NCBI GenBank assembly: GCA_001513285.1
Contig: LFTI01000066.1
Span: 12,657 to 46,247 of the forward strand
Source: Rikenellaceae bacterium DTU049
GTDB lineage: Bacteria; Bacteroidota; Bacteroidia; Bacteroidales; DTU049
Reading direction: 5' to 3'
Length of the DNA stretch: 33,591 bases
Shown: piece after piece, positions 8,629 to 18,138 of the stretch
Position numbering within the stretch: the first letter of the stretch is position 1
How the letters are laid out: every line of letters begins with the position of its first letter
Made by a program: the position numbers and the translations under genes
Notes under the pieces: generated by a model
What the model saw: the letters and a program-made list of their open reading frames with translations, nothing else
Database searches by the model: none
Told to the model about the DNA's origin: nothing

Positions 8629-11287
8629 ATGAGGAGATTATTAAGTTTAATGTTGGCTATCCTAATTTCAGGAGTGGCTTTTGGGCAGATACAACCCAAT
8701 AAATGTTTCAAAGGTTCTCGATCAATCCAAAGAATCGAAAACAAGTATCACACAATCAAATACTCAAATGGGTAGAGTGCAAAGAGATAATAATACTATT
8801 CACTTTGCTGATCCTAATAAAGCTATCACAGGTACTTTTTCACTTTCCCCTACAACTTATATCCCAGGACAAACCATGATTTTGAATTTCAATATTACTT
8901 TTTCATCACCAGATTATGAATTTTGTGATGGGATCAGTATTACATTCCCTACTGGCATGACTCCACTAGTGACTGGTACAACTGCTACTATTGATGACGC
9001 TACTCTTGTAACCCCTATATCAGGTAATACTGTTGTATGGGGACAAGTATCATCACCTTCTGGATATGGAGATATATATCCAGACTCATATGATTTCCAA
9101 GTGGCAGTAGCAATAGATGCAGGTCTAACTGGACAACAATCTATTGTTTGCTATGCTATGGGAGATGGATATGGTTCCACCCCACATGCTATCAATCAAA
9201 CTATCATAATGACAGAAGCATTAGCACATGATGTAGCAGTAACTGGTCTTTTATTACAGAACATATATAGTACAGGCACCACTATAACTCCTAAAGCTCT
9301 TATATTTAATACAGGAACTAATGCTGAGACAGTAAATATGCAATTTGTCATCAATGATGGTACTACAGATGTATATACTAGTACAGTTACAGGACATGCT
9401 ATTGCTAGTGGCGACATAGATACTATTACTTTTACACCAGACTGGACAGCTAATGTCGTAGGAAGTTATACAGCTACTTGTTATTTCACAACTACGGACG
9501 GTAATGCAGCAAATGATACTATAACTAAGGCTTTCTTAGTATCTGATCCTATATGGGGTTTTGCTTGGAATGCTTATGATCCTGATGATATAATACCTGT
9601 AGGACCAGTGAAAGTTAATTTATCAACTGGAGATATTATCGCAATAGGTAGCTATACTGGAACAGATTTCATGCCAGGGGCAGACTTTATTGGAGGAGCT
9701 TGGTATGCTAGTAGCTATGATGGTACATCATTAGTAACAATTGATACAACTACAGGAAATTTAACTACTATTGCAAATTTAGGTTTGGTAATGAACGGAT
9801 TAGCTTATGATGCTACTACTGATAAATTATATGGTTGTGCATATGATGGTAGTGCTAATTCTATTTTATATGAAATAAATTACTACACTGGTACTTGTAC
9901 ACAAATAGGCACTATTAGTGCTGGTATTATAATAGGTATGGCTGCTAACTCACATGGTAATCTATATGGGATAAATATTTCTGATGATGCCTTGTATAGC
10001 ATAGACAAAACAACTGGTACAGGTACCTTAATCGGAGCATTAGGTTATAATCTTAATTATGCACAGGATATAGCTTTTGATAAAGACAATGATAAATTAT
10101 ATGGTACATTATATGCTACAGAAGGGTTACTATGCGAAATAGATACTACATCTGGTGCTGTTACTGTTTATAATACTACTCCTTGTGAGCTTACTGGTTT
10201 AGCTTTCCCATATGCATATACTTTAAATAATAATGATATTGCTGTTACTAATATAGATTTACCTGCTTCTGGATGCGATGTATCTGCAACTAATACTATT
10301 ACTATAACTCTAAAAAATGTAGGTACTATGGATCAATCAAATATCCCTGTCAATATTTCAATCAATAATGGTACACCTATTACTGAAACAGTAGCTGGTC
10401 CTATAGTTTCTGGTGCTACTCTAGATTATACATTTTCTCAAAATTTCGATTTTTCGGCTGATGGAGTTTATAATATTACTGTTTATGCATCTCTATCTGG
10501 GGACGAAAATCCTAATAATGATACTATGCGTGGAGTAGTAAATAACTATGCTCCCAGTCAAGTCCCTACAACTATAGATTTCGAAGACATAAATCTACTC
10601 GATAGATATACAATAGTAGATAATAATAGTGATGGTAATACTATGTTCTATCTTAATGATCCTTCATATGCTCATAGTGGAAACTACGCATTAGCATATC
10701 AGTGGAGTGCTGATAACCCAGCAGATGACTATTTCTTTTCAAGCTGTATAGATCTAGAAACTGGACAAAATTATAAATTATCTCTATGGTATAGAGTTAG
10801 AAGTGCTAGCTACCCTGAATCTTTTGAAGTTTATTTAGCTTCAGCTCCTTCTGTTGCTGGCGTTATAGGTTCACCTATCATTTCTGTTGCTAATGCCACT
10901 AATACAACTTATGCAGAAGCAACAGCAAATAATGTAACTGTTGATAGTGATGGCTCATACTATATTGCTATCAGAGCTACTAGTGATGCTGACATGTATT
11001 ATCTATTCATAGATGATATAACTATAGATATAAGTGATTATATTAAAGAAAATGAAAATCATTTTAATATCTATCCTAATCCTGCAAATGATGTATTAAC
11101 AATTAATAGCAATACCACTATGAATCAAATAACTATAATAAATAGCTTAGGGCAAGTGGTGATGAATGTAGAACCCAATACAGATTTTTATCAAATAAAT
11201 ATAAATACTCTCCCTGAGGGCATTTATACTGCTAGAATAACTACTAATAATGGATTATCAACAAAACTAATTGTTGTAGCTCATTAA
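8629..11287 (+). CDS. Large T9SS adhesin-like protein, signal peptide split off by a 1-nt frameshift
   Basis: The ORF track gives 868 residues from a TTG at 8681, but the natural start is the ATG at 8629. It encodes a good signal peptide (MRRLLSLMLAILISGVAFGQ) in another frame, which then runs to a TAG shortly after 8760. Deleting one A in AATAAATG near 8698-8705 would join the two frames. The mature part contains an N-terminal beta domain (about 45-180), CARDB-like repeats (about 185-290 and 525-630), a propeller-like region with recurring DxxTGxLTxI units (about 295-515), a choice-of-anchor/cleaved-adhesin-like jelly roll (about 635-785) and a T9SS type-A sorting domain (IYPNPANDVL ... PEGIYTARI). 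No catalytic residues are recognised. It is probably a surface adhesin or carbohydrate-binding protein. A strong terminator follows. The indel may be real or a sequencing error. Confidence 0.75.
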
Positions 11288-11310
11288 TAATAAAAAATTA
11301 ATAAATCAAA

Positions 11311-11342
11311 AGAGGGCTTGATTTTTCGAGCCCTCTTTTTTA
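11311..11342 (+). terminator. Rho-independent terminator
   Basis: A 10-bp stem, AGAGGGCTTG/CGAGCCCTCT (one G-T pair), with a 6-nt loop, followed by a T run. It lies 24 bases after the stop of the adhesin-like gene. Confidence 0.9.
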
Positions 11343-11762
11343 TTTATAACAATTGAAATTACATTATGTCTATTAATAAAAACAAGCAATATCTATAATT
11401 TCATCCACAGATTTACACAAATTAACACTGATAATTTATTTTTTTTTAAGTGCATTTGAGAATTAATTGACAACTAATATCTTGCTAAACTAATCAACTA
11501 ATCAACTCATCAACTAATCACTTATGACCTCTTCTCCCAGTCTCCTAGTCTCCCCGTCTCCCATCACTCTCATTTTGTGTGTATTTGTGGACAATAAAAA
11601 CAATTGGATAGATAAATATTAACCACAGAGTTCTCAAAGAAGGCACAAAAAACACAGAGAATAGTAGAATTAAAATGCTAATAAATTGAACTTTGTGAAC
11701 TTTGTGTAGTTTCTTGGTGTCCTTTGTGGTAAAATAATTTAACCACAATATATGTTATAGAA
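11343..11762. repeat. Palindromic MITE-like intergenic element, long copy
   Basis: It is bounded by TTTATAAC at the left and GTTATAGAA at the right, a degenerate terminal inverted repeat. Inside are a module shared as a direct repeat with 15273-15401 (ATCCACAGATTTACACAAATT through a 'CTAATCAACT' run), a TTGTGTGTATTTGTGGA motif, and the paired arms AACCACAGAGTTCTCAAAG and CTTTGTGGTAAAATAATTT. The internal ORF at 11545-11748 is only a translation of the repeat. The rest of this 579-base gap holds the terminator and the next promoter. Confidence 0.7.
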
Positions 11763-11839
11763 CCATAATATTCATTTATTATAATAATTGAAAAAGATAT
11801 TTTTTAGCATTTAGAATTCTATATTAAAAATTTTTAGAG

Positions 11840-11847
11840 TAATTTTG
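11840..11847 (+). promoter_or_regulatory. -7 promoter box TAATTTTG of the lipoprotein hydrolase gene
   Basis: An exact TAnnTTTG match 19 bases upstream of the ATG at 11867, beyond the repeat element. Confidence 0.6.
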
Positions 11848-11866
11848 CAAATAGATAAGAAAAAAT

Positions 11867-12751
11867 ATGTTTAAACGTAATTATTTATTTATTTTAATAA
11901 TAATATTGACTACAATTATTGGCTGTCAAAGAAAAGAAAAAATAAATTTCGAGAGATTAACTCCTCATAAATCTTTTTTGTATGTTGATCATAGGAATGA
12001 TACGACTTTTAAAATTAAAAGAGCCAATAATGATGTGAATGTTTATTTACTAGCAAACAATAATTTTTTTACAAGAGGTACAGTGATATTGCTGCATGGG
12101 TGGGATCTATCACCATTATCATGGTGCGATCAGACCAGTTTCTGTAATGAATTATTATCTATGGGATATCATGTTATCATTCCTGATATGGGCAAAAGTG
12201 TTTATGCTTCTCAATATTACCCAGAAACTGTAAAAACAATGGCTATGTATCCTCAGTTGCCATTCGTTTTGGATACTTTATTGCCATTTTTACAAGATTC
12301 TATACATATTTTGAATAACTCACATAATAATTTTTTAATAGGTTATTCGATGGGAGCTAGAGGTGCTCTAGCAATAGCTGAGAATACAGAAAATATCTTT
12401 AGCAGATTAGTACTGATATCTGGTGAATATGATCAAACTCTTATACCAGAAGATAATATTCTAACTATGTATTTTGGTTCATATCAGCAATTCCCTGAAA
12501 GATGGGAAGGTAAAGATAATCTTTTGAGAAATATTGATAAATTAAATATTCCTGTTTTAATATTACATGGGCAAAATGACGATGTGATTTCTGCTATTCA
12601 GTCAGATACTCTTGCTAAAGTTTTAGAAAATAAAAATAAATTTTACATAAAGACTATTTATAATAACTATGGCCATGATTTTGATTTTGTTCAAAAAACA
12701 GTAAAAGACGTAAATGTTTTTTTAAATAAATACTTTTTACCACTAAATTAG
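11867..12751 (+). CDS. Alpha/beta-hydrolase lipoprotein
   Basis: This 294-residue protein has a lipoprotein signal: a basic start, a hydrophobic stretch (7-18) and a lipobox TIIGC with Cys20, so it is anchored in the periplasm or outer membrane. The body is an alpha/beta hydrolase. The oxyanion region is LLHGWD (75-80), the nucleophile elbow is GYSMGA with Ser161, the acid is Asp238 or Asp239 (HGQNDD), and the base is His270 (NYGHDF). This is the arrangement of serine esterases, lipases and peptidases of the fold. The substrate cannot be told from sequence. The gene has its own -7 box and is followed after 72 bases by the exported nuclease-fold gene, which has a separate promoter box. Confidence 0.88.
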   Translation: MFKRNYLFILIIILTTIIGCQRKEKINFERLTPHKSFLYVDHRNDTTFKIKRANNDVNVYLLANNNFFTRGTVILLHGWDLSPLSWCDQTSFCNELLSMGYHVIIPDMGKSVYASQYYPETVKTMAMYPQLPFVLDTLLPFLQDSIHILNNSHNNFLIGYSMGARGALAIAENTENIFSRLVLISGEYDQTLIPEDNILTMYFGSYQQFPERWEGKDNLLRNIDKLNIPVLILHGQNDDVISAIQSDTLAKVLENKNKFYIKTIYNNYGHDFDFVQKTVKDVNVFLNKYFLPLN

Positions 12752-12797
12752 CTTAAGTAATTATATCAATGTTTATTCAACATTTTTCTAAAATTTG

Positions 12798-12805
12798 TAA
12801 TTTTG
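12798..12805 (+). promoter_or_regulatory. -7 promoter box TAATTTTG of the EEP-fold gene
   Basis: An exact TAnnTTTG match 18 bases upstream of the ATG at 12824. Confidence 0.6.
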
Positions 12806-12823
12806 TTTAATTAATTTTTTACT

Positions 12824-14080
12824 ATGAAAAAAATAATTTCAATAATAGCTTTATCACTGCTATATTCTATTGTTTATAGTCAAGATACCATTAAAGTGAT
12901 GACTTATAATTTATTAAATTATGGCAATTACACATCCTATTGTACTACAAGTAATAATAATGTAAGTAATAAAAATGAATATTTAAAAACAATTATTGAT
13001 TATACCTTACCAGATATATTAGGTGTAGTAGAGATAGCCCCAGAGGACACTTATATTGATGGATTTAGAAATAATGTATTAAATCAAAATGGTAGAAATT
13101 ATTATGCTAAAACACCTAAATCTAACTATTCTGGTAGCTCCATAATAAATATGCTATATTATGATAGTAGGAAAATGACTCTTTCTTTTTGGACTTCACT
13201 GGCTACCACTTATAGAGATATTAATATTTACACTTTTTATTTTGAAAATGATGCATTAGAAAATGGAGATACTGTATATCTCACTTGTATAGTTATGCAT
13301 TTGAAGGCTGGCAATACAGATACTGACGCCTCTGATAGAACTGCTATGGCACAAACCTTAATGAATTTCTTAAATAATTTTAATGAAAACACAAATTATT
13401 TGGTTATGGGTGATTTTAATCTTTATAGTTCTTCAGAAGGAGCATATCAGCAACTGACTAATCATCCCAATGCTAATATTAGATTTTATGATTTTATTAA
13501 TAAATATGGTGATTGGTCAAATGATGCATATTTCGCTCCATATCATACTCAGTCTACACATACTAATTCAAATTGTTTTATCGGAGGAGGATTAGATGAT
13601 AGATTCGATTTTATCTTAGGGAATATCAATACTATAACTGGTGCTAAAGGATTTAAATATATTGCTAACTCCTACACAACACTTGGACAAGATGGACAAC
13701 ATTTTAATAAAGGGTTGTTAGATAGTCCTACTAATACTACTGTCCCATCAAATGTTTTAGAAGCTTTGTATTGGAATAGTGATCATTTGCCGATTATTTC
13801 TAAATTCATTGTAGATAATACTCTGTCTATAAATGATTATTCTCTTCCTATTAATTACTATATGATTGATAATAAATTATATATAAATTTTATTAATCCT
13901 TCAAATGCTGATATGTCTATTAAAGTATTAGATATGCAGGGCAGAGATGTATTTACTGACCAGATACCATCGAATATGCAGCAATATGTATTAGATATGA
14001 ATAATTATAATAAAGGTGTATATCTCATTGATATATTTAATAATACTAATTTTACTTCATTTAAAATTATAAATTTTTAA
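12824..14080 (+). CDS. T9SS-exported endonuclease/exonuclease/phosphatase-family enzyme
   Basis: This 418-residue protein has a signal peptide (1-19, ending IVYSQ). The EEP (DNase I/sphingomyelinase-like) domain spans about 22-330. Conserved metal and phosphate positions are visible: Asn29 (TYNLLNY), Glu70 (GVVEIA), His159 (MHLKAG), Asp197 and Asn199 (MGDFN), and Asp320-His321 (SDHLPI). A C-terminal segment of about 80 residues (VLDMQGRDVF ... NNYNKGVYLIDI) matches the T9SS sorting-domain pattern, although the usual YPNP is replaced by INYYM. It is predicted to act outside the cell on nucleic acids or another phosphodiester; DNA scavenging or biofilm DNA cleavage is plausible but inferred. 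It ends 12 bases before a palindromic repeat element. Confidence 0.88.
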   Translation: MKKIISIIALSLLYSIVYSQDTIKVMTYNLLNYGNYTSYCTTSNNNVSNKNEYLKTIIDYTLPDILGVVEIAPEDTYIDGFRNNVLNQNGRNYYAKTPKSNYSGSSIINMLYYDSRKMTLSFWTSLATTYRDINIYTFYFENDALENGDTVYLTCIVMHLKAGNTDTDASDRTAMAQTLMNFLNNFNENTNYLVMGDFNLYSSSEGAYQQLTNHPNANIRFYDFINKYGDWSNDAYFAPYHTQSTHTNSNCFIGGGLDDRFDFILGNINTITGAKGFKYIANSYTTLGQDGQHFNKGLLDSPTNTTVPSNVLEALYWNSDHLPIISKFIVDNTLSINDYSLPINYYMIDNKLYINFINPSNADMSIKVLDMQGRDVFTDQIPSNMQQYVLDMNNYNKGVYLIDIFNNTNFTSFKIINF

Positions 14081-14092
14081 TAATAAATTTTG

Positions 14093-14360
14093 TTCTATAA
14101 CGTTTTATATGGGTAGAGATTAGAAAAGACTAATTTTATAAAAATGAATTTATTTATTATTGGACAGTTAAATATTAACCACAAAGTTCTCAAAGAAGGC
14201 ACAAAGAACACAGAGAAAAAATGAAAGGAAATGATAAACTTTAATGTTATTTTATTAAAAGATGGAATTAAAAAGCTTAAAAATGGCACTTTGTGAACTT
14301 TGTGTAATATCTTGGTGCCCTTTGTGGTAAAATAATTAACCCATAATAAACGTTATAGAA
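14093..14360. repeat. Palindromic MITE-like intergenic element, compact copy
   Basis: Terminal inverted repeats TTCTATAACGTTTTATATGGG (14093) and CCCATAATAAACGTTATAGAA (ending 14360) match at about 20 of 23 positions. Inside them is a second pair of inverted arms, 14174-14217 (AACCACAAAGTTCTCAAAG...) and 14287-14340 (...CCCTTTGTGGTAAAATAA). The element is 268 bp and encodes nothing real. No clear target-site duplication is seen. It fills most of this 316-base gap. Confidence 0.8.
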
Positions 14361-14376
14361 TAATAAATATAACTAT

Positions 14377-14384
14377 TAACTTTG
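14377..14384 (+). promoter_or_regulatory. -7 promoter box TAACTTTG of the outer-membrane barrel gene
   Basis: An exact TAnnTTTG match 13 bases upstream of the ATG at 14398, immediately after the repeat element. Confidence 0.6.
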
Positions 14385-14397
14385 TAAAAAATATATT

Positions 14398-15087
14398 ATG
14401 AAAAAAACATTTTTAATTTTATTTTTAGTCAGTGCAAGTATTATGAAATTATCTTCTCAAATAGATACGACGTTTATAGAACCTGATTTTGCTATAGAAC
14501 CGCAATTAAGCTCCAAACCACAAAAGTTTTTTGTCTCTTTCTATCAGAATTTTTGGTTAGATATAGATAAATCTCAAAGAGATAGTATGACTTTGAATGA
14601 TTTTCAACCATCATTTGCAATTAATTATATTTATCCAATTATGCTGGGCAATAGTCAATTTGCTATAGCTTGTGGTTTAGGTATGAAAGTAGATAATATT
14701 AGGTTTCAAAGTGATTTGATTTCCCAAGATACGATTTTTTACTTTAATCCACAAGATACTTATAAAAAGCAAAAATTAGTTTTGCCATATATTTATTTAC
14801 CTGTAGAGTTTTCATATACCTCAAAAGGAGAAAATACTTTTCGTCTAGCACTAGGTGGATTTTTTGGAATAAAAATTACTGATCATTTAAAGCAAATAAA
14901 CGCAGATTTTAAACAAAAAATATACAACATCGATAATTTAGAAAAATATTATTATGGTGTATATATGAGGATAGGCTATAAAATAATTAACTTAAGTATT
15001 AATTATAATCTATCTTCAGTATTTGTAAGCAATGTACCTAAAAATATGCATACATTATCATTAGGGCTTACATTGTCTTTATTTTAG
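14398..15087 (+). CDS. Probable outer-membrane beta-barrel protein
   Basis: This 229-residue protein has a signal peptide (about 1-20, ending KLSSQ). The mature part alternates hydrophobic and polar residues in strand-length segments (FAINYIYPIM, FAIACGLGMKV, LPYIYLPVEFSYT, FRLALGGFFGIKI, YYGVYMRIGYKI, LSINYNLSSVF). It ends in Phe (LSLGLTLSLF), the usual C-terminal signature for BAM-inserted barrels. The pattern suggests an eight- to ten-strand barrel of the PorT/OmpW-like outer-membrane type. No T9SS sorting domain is present. Its function is unknown; a small structural or transport barrel is the safest reading. Confidence 0.75.
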   Translation: MKKTFLILFLVSASIMKLSSQIDTTFIEPDFAIEPQLSSKPQKFFVSFYQNFWLDIDKSQRDSMTLNDFQPSFAINYIYPIMLGNSQFAIACGLGMKVDNIRFQSDLISQDTIFYFNPQDTYKKQKLVLPYIYLPVEFSYTSKGENTFRLALGGFFGIKITDHLKQINADFKQKIYNIDNLEKYYYGVYMRIGYKIINLSINYNLSSVFVSNVPKNMHTLSLGLTLSLF

Positions 15088-15107
15088 GAGCTTGTAGCGG
15101 AATATGG

Positions 15108-15491
15108 TTTTATAACGTTTTGAGTGTGTAAAGCTTAGTTTTTTCACTAATTATCTTATAAAAACTTTAATCTATCACTCAATGCTCATTTTTATTAAAC
15201 TTCTAAACTTATCAACTTATCAATCTTGTTTTTTTTATTTGTGTTCATTTGTGGATTAATAAAGAAAAAACGCAATGTCTATAATATCATCCATAGATTT
15301 ACACAAATTAGCACTAATGATTTAGTTTTTTGAAATGCATTTGCAAATTAAATTACATCTAATATCTTGTTAAACTAATCAACTCCTCAACTAATCAACA
15401 TATATCTTTAATTTGTGCATAATTGTGGATTAATAATAATAATTAAACAATTAAATATTAATCTAATTAATTTACCCATATAAAACGTTAT
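15108..15491. repeat. Palindromic MITE-like intergenic element, long copy
   Basis: It is bounded by TTTATAACGTTTT at the left and ACCCATATAAAACGTTAT at the right, an inverted match also to the left end of the copy at 14093. It contains the direct-repeat module ATCCATAGATTTACACAAATT ... CTAATCAACT shared with 11388-11521, and two TTTGTGxxxATTTGTGGATTA motifs. It starts 20 bases after the barrel gene and ends just before the stop of the convergent glycosyltransferase. It accounts for nearly all of this 420-base gap. Confidence 0.7.
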
Positions 15492-15508
15492 TGATCCTTT
15501 GATTGTTA

Positions 15509-16684
15509 TTATGCTCTTGGAGGTGGCGTCCAGATACTATTTTTAGTACCTTTAATAACTCTAATCCATCCCATTAATGTTGCTAAATTAGCAAGGTAAA
15601 AATGTGTTATAAATCTAAAAAGTTTTAAAATTTTATTGCGTGGATACAGAATATATCTGTCTATTATAGTAATCAAAATACTGAGAACTATAATGCTAGA
15701 TAGTAAAATATATAACCAATTACCTGTCGTAGCTATAATAATTGAAAATAAAATAATTATTATTAAAAAAAATGGACCAAACCAACGTAAGACTTTATGA
15801 GAAAAAAAACAAAAACTTAATGCATTAAATTTCAATAAAATAGAAGAAAAAATAAATAAATTTTGTATAGCACCGGCAGCTATGCGTATTTTTCGATTAT
15901 ACTCTATTTTCATATCCGCGGTGGTTTTTTCATAGACCACAGCATCACGAGCATATATTCCCCAAAAATTATTCTTTAGAATATTTAAGCAAATATAAAG
16001 ATCGTCCATGATCAACTTATCTTCTGGTATAGGCGAGAATAAATCTTTTCGCATAGCATAGCAACCACCAAATGATCCCATTGTTTTTCCCCAAATGCAC
16101 CCTTCATATTCTTTGATTTTAGATTCTAGTGAAATATATTTTTGCTCTGGCAATGTGATACCGTCCGTACTTCCATTTATATTTATTATCCTACTATCTA
16201 CGAAACCTATTTTAAGATTACTAAAGTAAATCACTAACTCTATAATAGTTTTTGGGCTAAAAATAATATTAGCGTCAGTCAAAATAAGAATTTCATTATT
16301 AGCTTTTGGAATTAGCTGGTTGAGAATAGCAATTTTGCCTTGTCTTTGGGTGAAAAAATATGGCTTTATAAAAGAGTATTTCTCTGCCCATTCAGATAAT
16401 ATAGCATTAGTATTATCAGTAGAGTTATCTGATCCAATAAGTATTTCTATTTTGTCTAAAGGATAATCTCCTTTTATGATAGAAGTCAATTTGTCCGATA
16501 TCACTAGCTCTTCGTTGTGAGCAGCAATTATAATTGATACTTTTGGTAAAAAATCAATGTCTGGTTTGCGACATTTGTGATTTTTAGAAAAATAATGTAT
16601 TATTAATAATATAAAAGGATATAGTAAATAATTGTAAATCAATAAAATAGCACTAATCCAAAATAATATTTTGATTATTAACAT
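15509..16684 (-). CDS. Membrane glycosyltransferase family 2
   Basis: This 391-residue processive-type GT2 enzyme has an N-terminal membrane segment (about 4-32), then a GT-A domain (about 47-275) and C-terminal membrane helices (about 290-345). The nucleotide-sugar site shows AAHNEE (54-59), Asp86 (GSDNSTD) and TDAN with Asp137. The acceptor and base region shows MDD (Asp227, Asp228), and NRKIRIAAG (263-271) takes the place of the QxxRW motif of cellulose and hyaluronan synthases. It probably adds sugars at the inner membrane to an exopolysaccharide or glycan; the product cannot be told. Its start lies one base past the stop of the GT4 gene, so the two form an operon. Confidence 0.9.
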   Translation of the reverse strand: MLIIKILFWISAILLIYNYLLYPFILLIIHYFSKNHKCRKPDIDFLPKVSIIIAAHNEELVISDKLTSIIKGDYPLDKIEILIGSDNSTDNTNAILSEWAEKYSFIKPYFFTQRQGKIAILNQLIPKANNEILILTDANIIFSPKTIIELVIYFSNLKIGFVDSRIININGSTDGITLPEQKYISLESKIKEYEGCIWGKTMGSFGGCYAMRKDLFSPIPEDKLIMDDLYICLNILKNNFWGIYARDAVVYEKTTADMKIEYNRKIRIAAGAIQNLFIFSSILLKFNALSFCFFSHKVLRWFGPFFLIIIILFSIIIATTGNWLYILLSSIIVLSILITIIDRYILYPRNKILKLFRFITHFYLANLATLMGWIRVIKGTKNSIWTPPPRA

Positions 16685-16685
16685 T

Positions 16686-17891
16686 TTACAACATATTATA
16701 AAAATTCAACAAATCATCAGTTAATTTTTCTAATGAAAAATGTTCTTTGACTAGATCGCGTGCATTATTTCCTATTTGATGCGTCATATCAGGATTGTTA
16801 ATTAAAAAATTAATTGCCTCAACGAACTCATTTATTGTATCTGCTATGATAGCATGTTTATTATTTTCTATGGGAATGCCCTCTGCACCTATACTAGTTG
16901 TAATAATAGCTTTACCCATGGCCATACCTTCTATTATTTTCACTCTAATGCCACTACCAGAAAAAAGTGGTACTATCAATATACTGTGCGCAGCTAAAAA
17001 TTCTTTAGATGAGGGCACCTCACCGTAAAAAATAACATTTTTAAATGTTAACATTTTTGATTTCAGCGCATTATCACAATTTCTACCTGCTATATGAAAC
17101 TCTAAATTTGGATGATTATTTAATACTTTGTGCCATACTTTTGTGAGAAACCACTCTAATCCCTCTTGGTTTGGTAGCCAATCTAATCCTCCGATAAAAG
17201 CTAATTTATCTATAACATTTGAATCGTTAGAAAAAGTAAAATAATCAGATAAATCTATGCCAACAGGTAAAATTATTTCTGGTTTTTGCTGCCCAAGCCA
17301 TTTATGTATTCTAGCATCTGGTTCAGAAATAGAAAGAAGTCCATCATAGGTATTTAAATATTTTTTTAGATAACGTTGCAAACGGTTAGCTAAATTAAAA
17401 AAATAAAATTTTTTTAATGGATTAATTTCATTTTTTGCTTTTCTCTTCCATATATAATGCTCTATATTATGTGCTCTATAGACAACTTTAGCCGATGAAT
17501 GCTGTCGTATCAGAGGTATTAAATGTAGTAAATACAATCCTTCTAGTTGTATTATGTCAAATTCATTAGTCTTTAATATTTCTATTAATTTTTCATTAAA
17601 TGCATTTGAATAAAAACGCTCTGCTATGTATGGTGTTTTCTTAAAGAAAAAATTTATCAAAACATCTTGAGTACTAATATTAGTATCTACGAAACAAGTT
17701 TCAGCGATTATTTTATTTTTTAAATAATCTGGTAAATTATTTTCATCAAATGGATGCTTGGGAGTAGTCATAGTGAATAAATAGATGTCTTGGTGAGCCT
17801 TTACAAGTCCTTCTAGCATACTAGCAGTAGCTAATGCACCACCATCATGCGATGGGTATGGAAATTTATTAGCTATGATAAGGATTCGCAT
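16686..17891 (-). CDS. Glycosyltransferase family 4
   Basis: This 401-residue cytosolic GT-B enzyme has an N-terminal acceptor domain with the typical opening ILIIANKFPYPSHDGGA (3-19). The C-terminal domain contains the GT4 retaining motif EGMAMGKAIITTSIGAEGI from about 321, the E-x7-E-like nucleotide-sugar site. The middle IAGRNCDN and VIFYGEVPSSKEFLAAH segments are standard for the family. It transfers an activated sugar to a lipid-linked or protein acceptor. It is the first gene of a two-gene operon with the GT2 enzyme and has a TATCTTTG -7 box 19 bases upstream. No flippase, polymerase or sugar-nucleotide gene is nearby, so the glycan is not identifiable. Confidence 0.9.
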   Translation of the reverse strand: MRILIIANKFPYPSHDGGALATASMLEGLVKAHQDIYLFTMTTPKHPFDENNLPDYLKNKIIAETCFVDTNISTQDVLINFFFKKTPYIAERFYSNAFNEKLIEILKTNEFDIIQLEGLYLLHLIPLIRQHSSAKVVYRAHNIEHYIWKRKAKNEINPLKKFYFFNLANRLQRYLKKYLNTYDGLLSISEPDARIHKWLGQQKPEIILPVGIDLSDYFTFSNDSNVIDKLAFIGGLDWLPNQEGLEWFLTKVWHKVLNNHPNLEFHIAGRNCDNALKSKMLTFKNVIFYGEVPSSKEFLAAHSILIVPLFSGSGIRVKIIEGMAMGKAIITTSIGAEGIPIENNKHAIIADTINEFVEAINFLINNPDMTHQIGNNARDLVKEHFSLEKLTDDLLNFYNML

Positions 17892-17910
17892 GTTTTTTTA
17901 AAAAATTTAT

Positions 17911-17918
17911 CAAAGATA
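17911..17918 (-). promoter_or_regulatory. -7 promoter box TATCTTTG of the glycosyltransferase operon
   Basis: An exact TAnnTTTG match on the minus strand, 19 bases before the GT4 start. From here to 18112 I see only AT-rich DNA without features. Confidence 0.6.
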
Positions 17919-18138
17919 ATAAGAACTTTTATAATTAATTGGAAGATTTTATTAATATTTGATTGTGATAAATTCTAATAATCAAATACTAAAATTAACT
18001 AAATACTTTATAAATTATTTTGATTACAAAATATTTAATTTAATTAGGCGTTTAATTAATAACTAAATTATTACTGGTTCATTCACTGTAATAACTATAT
18101 ATCATATGAGTATAATTTTGCTTTAATAAATTTTTACT

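Noticed and set aside
11460-11525. AATCAACTA-type short tandem run as a possible replication iteron
   Set aside because: The run is short, irregular and part of the module shared with 15273-15401. No replication gene or DnaA-box cluster is nearby.
11545-11748. ORF of 67 aa (KDTKKLHKVHKV..., FFVPSLRTLWLI)
   Set aside because: It is a translation of the palindromic repeat. The same peptide fragment appears in the ORF at 14095-14289, which lies in another copy.
14095-14289. ORF of 64 aa (FFVPSLRTLWLI)
   Set aside because: It lies entirely inside the compact MITE-like element, with no promoter or conserved start; spurious.
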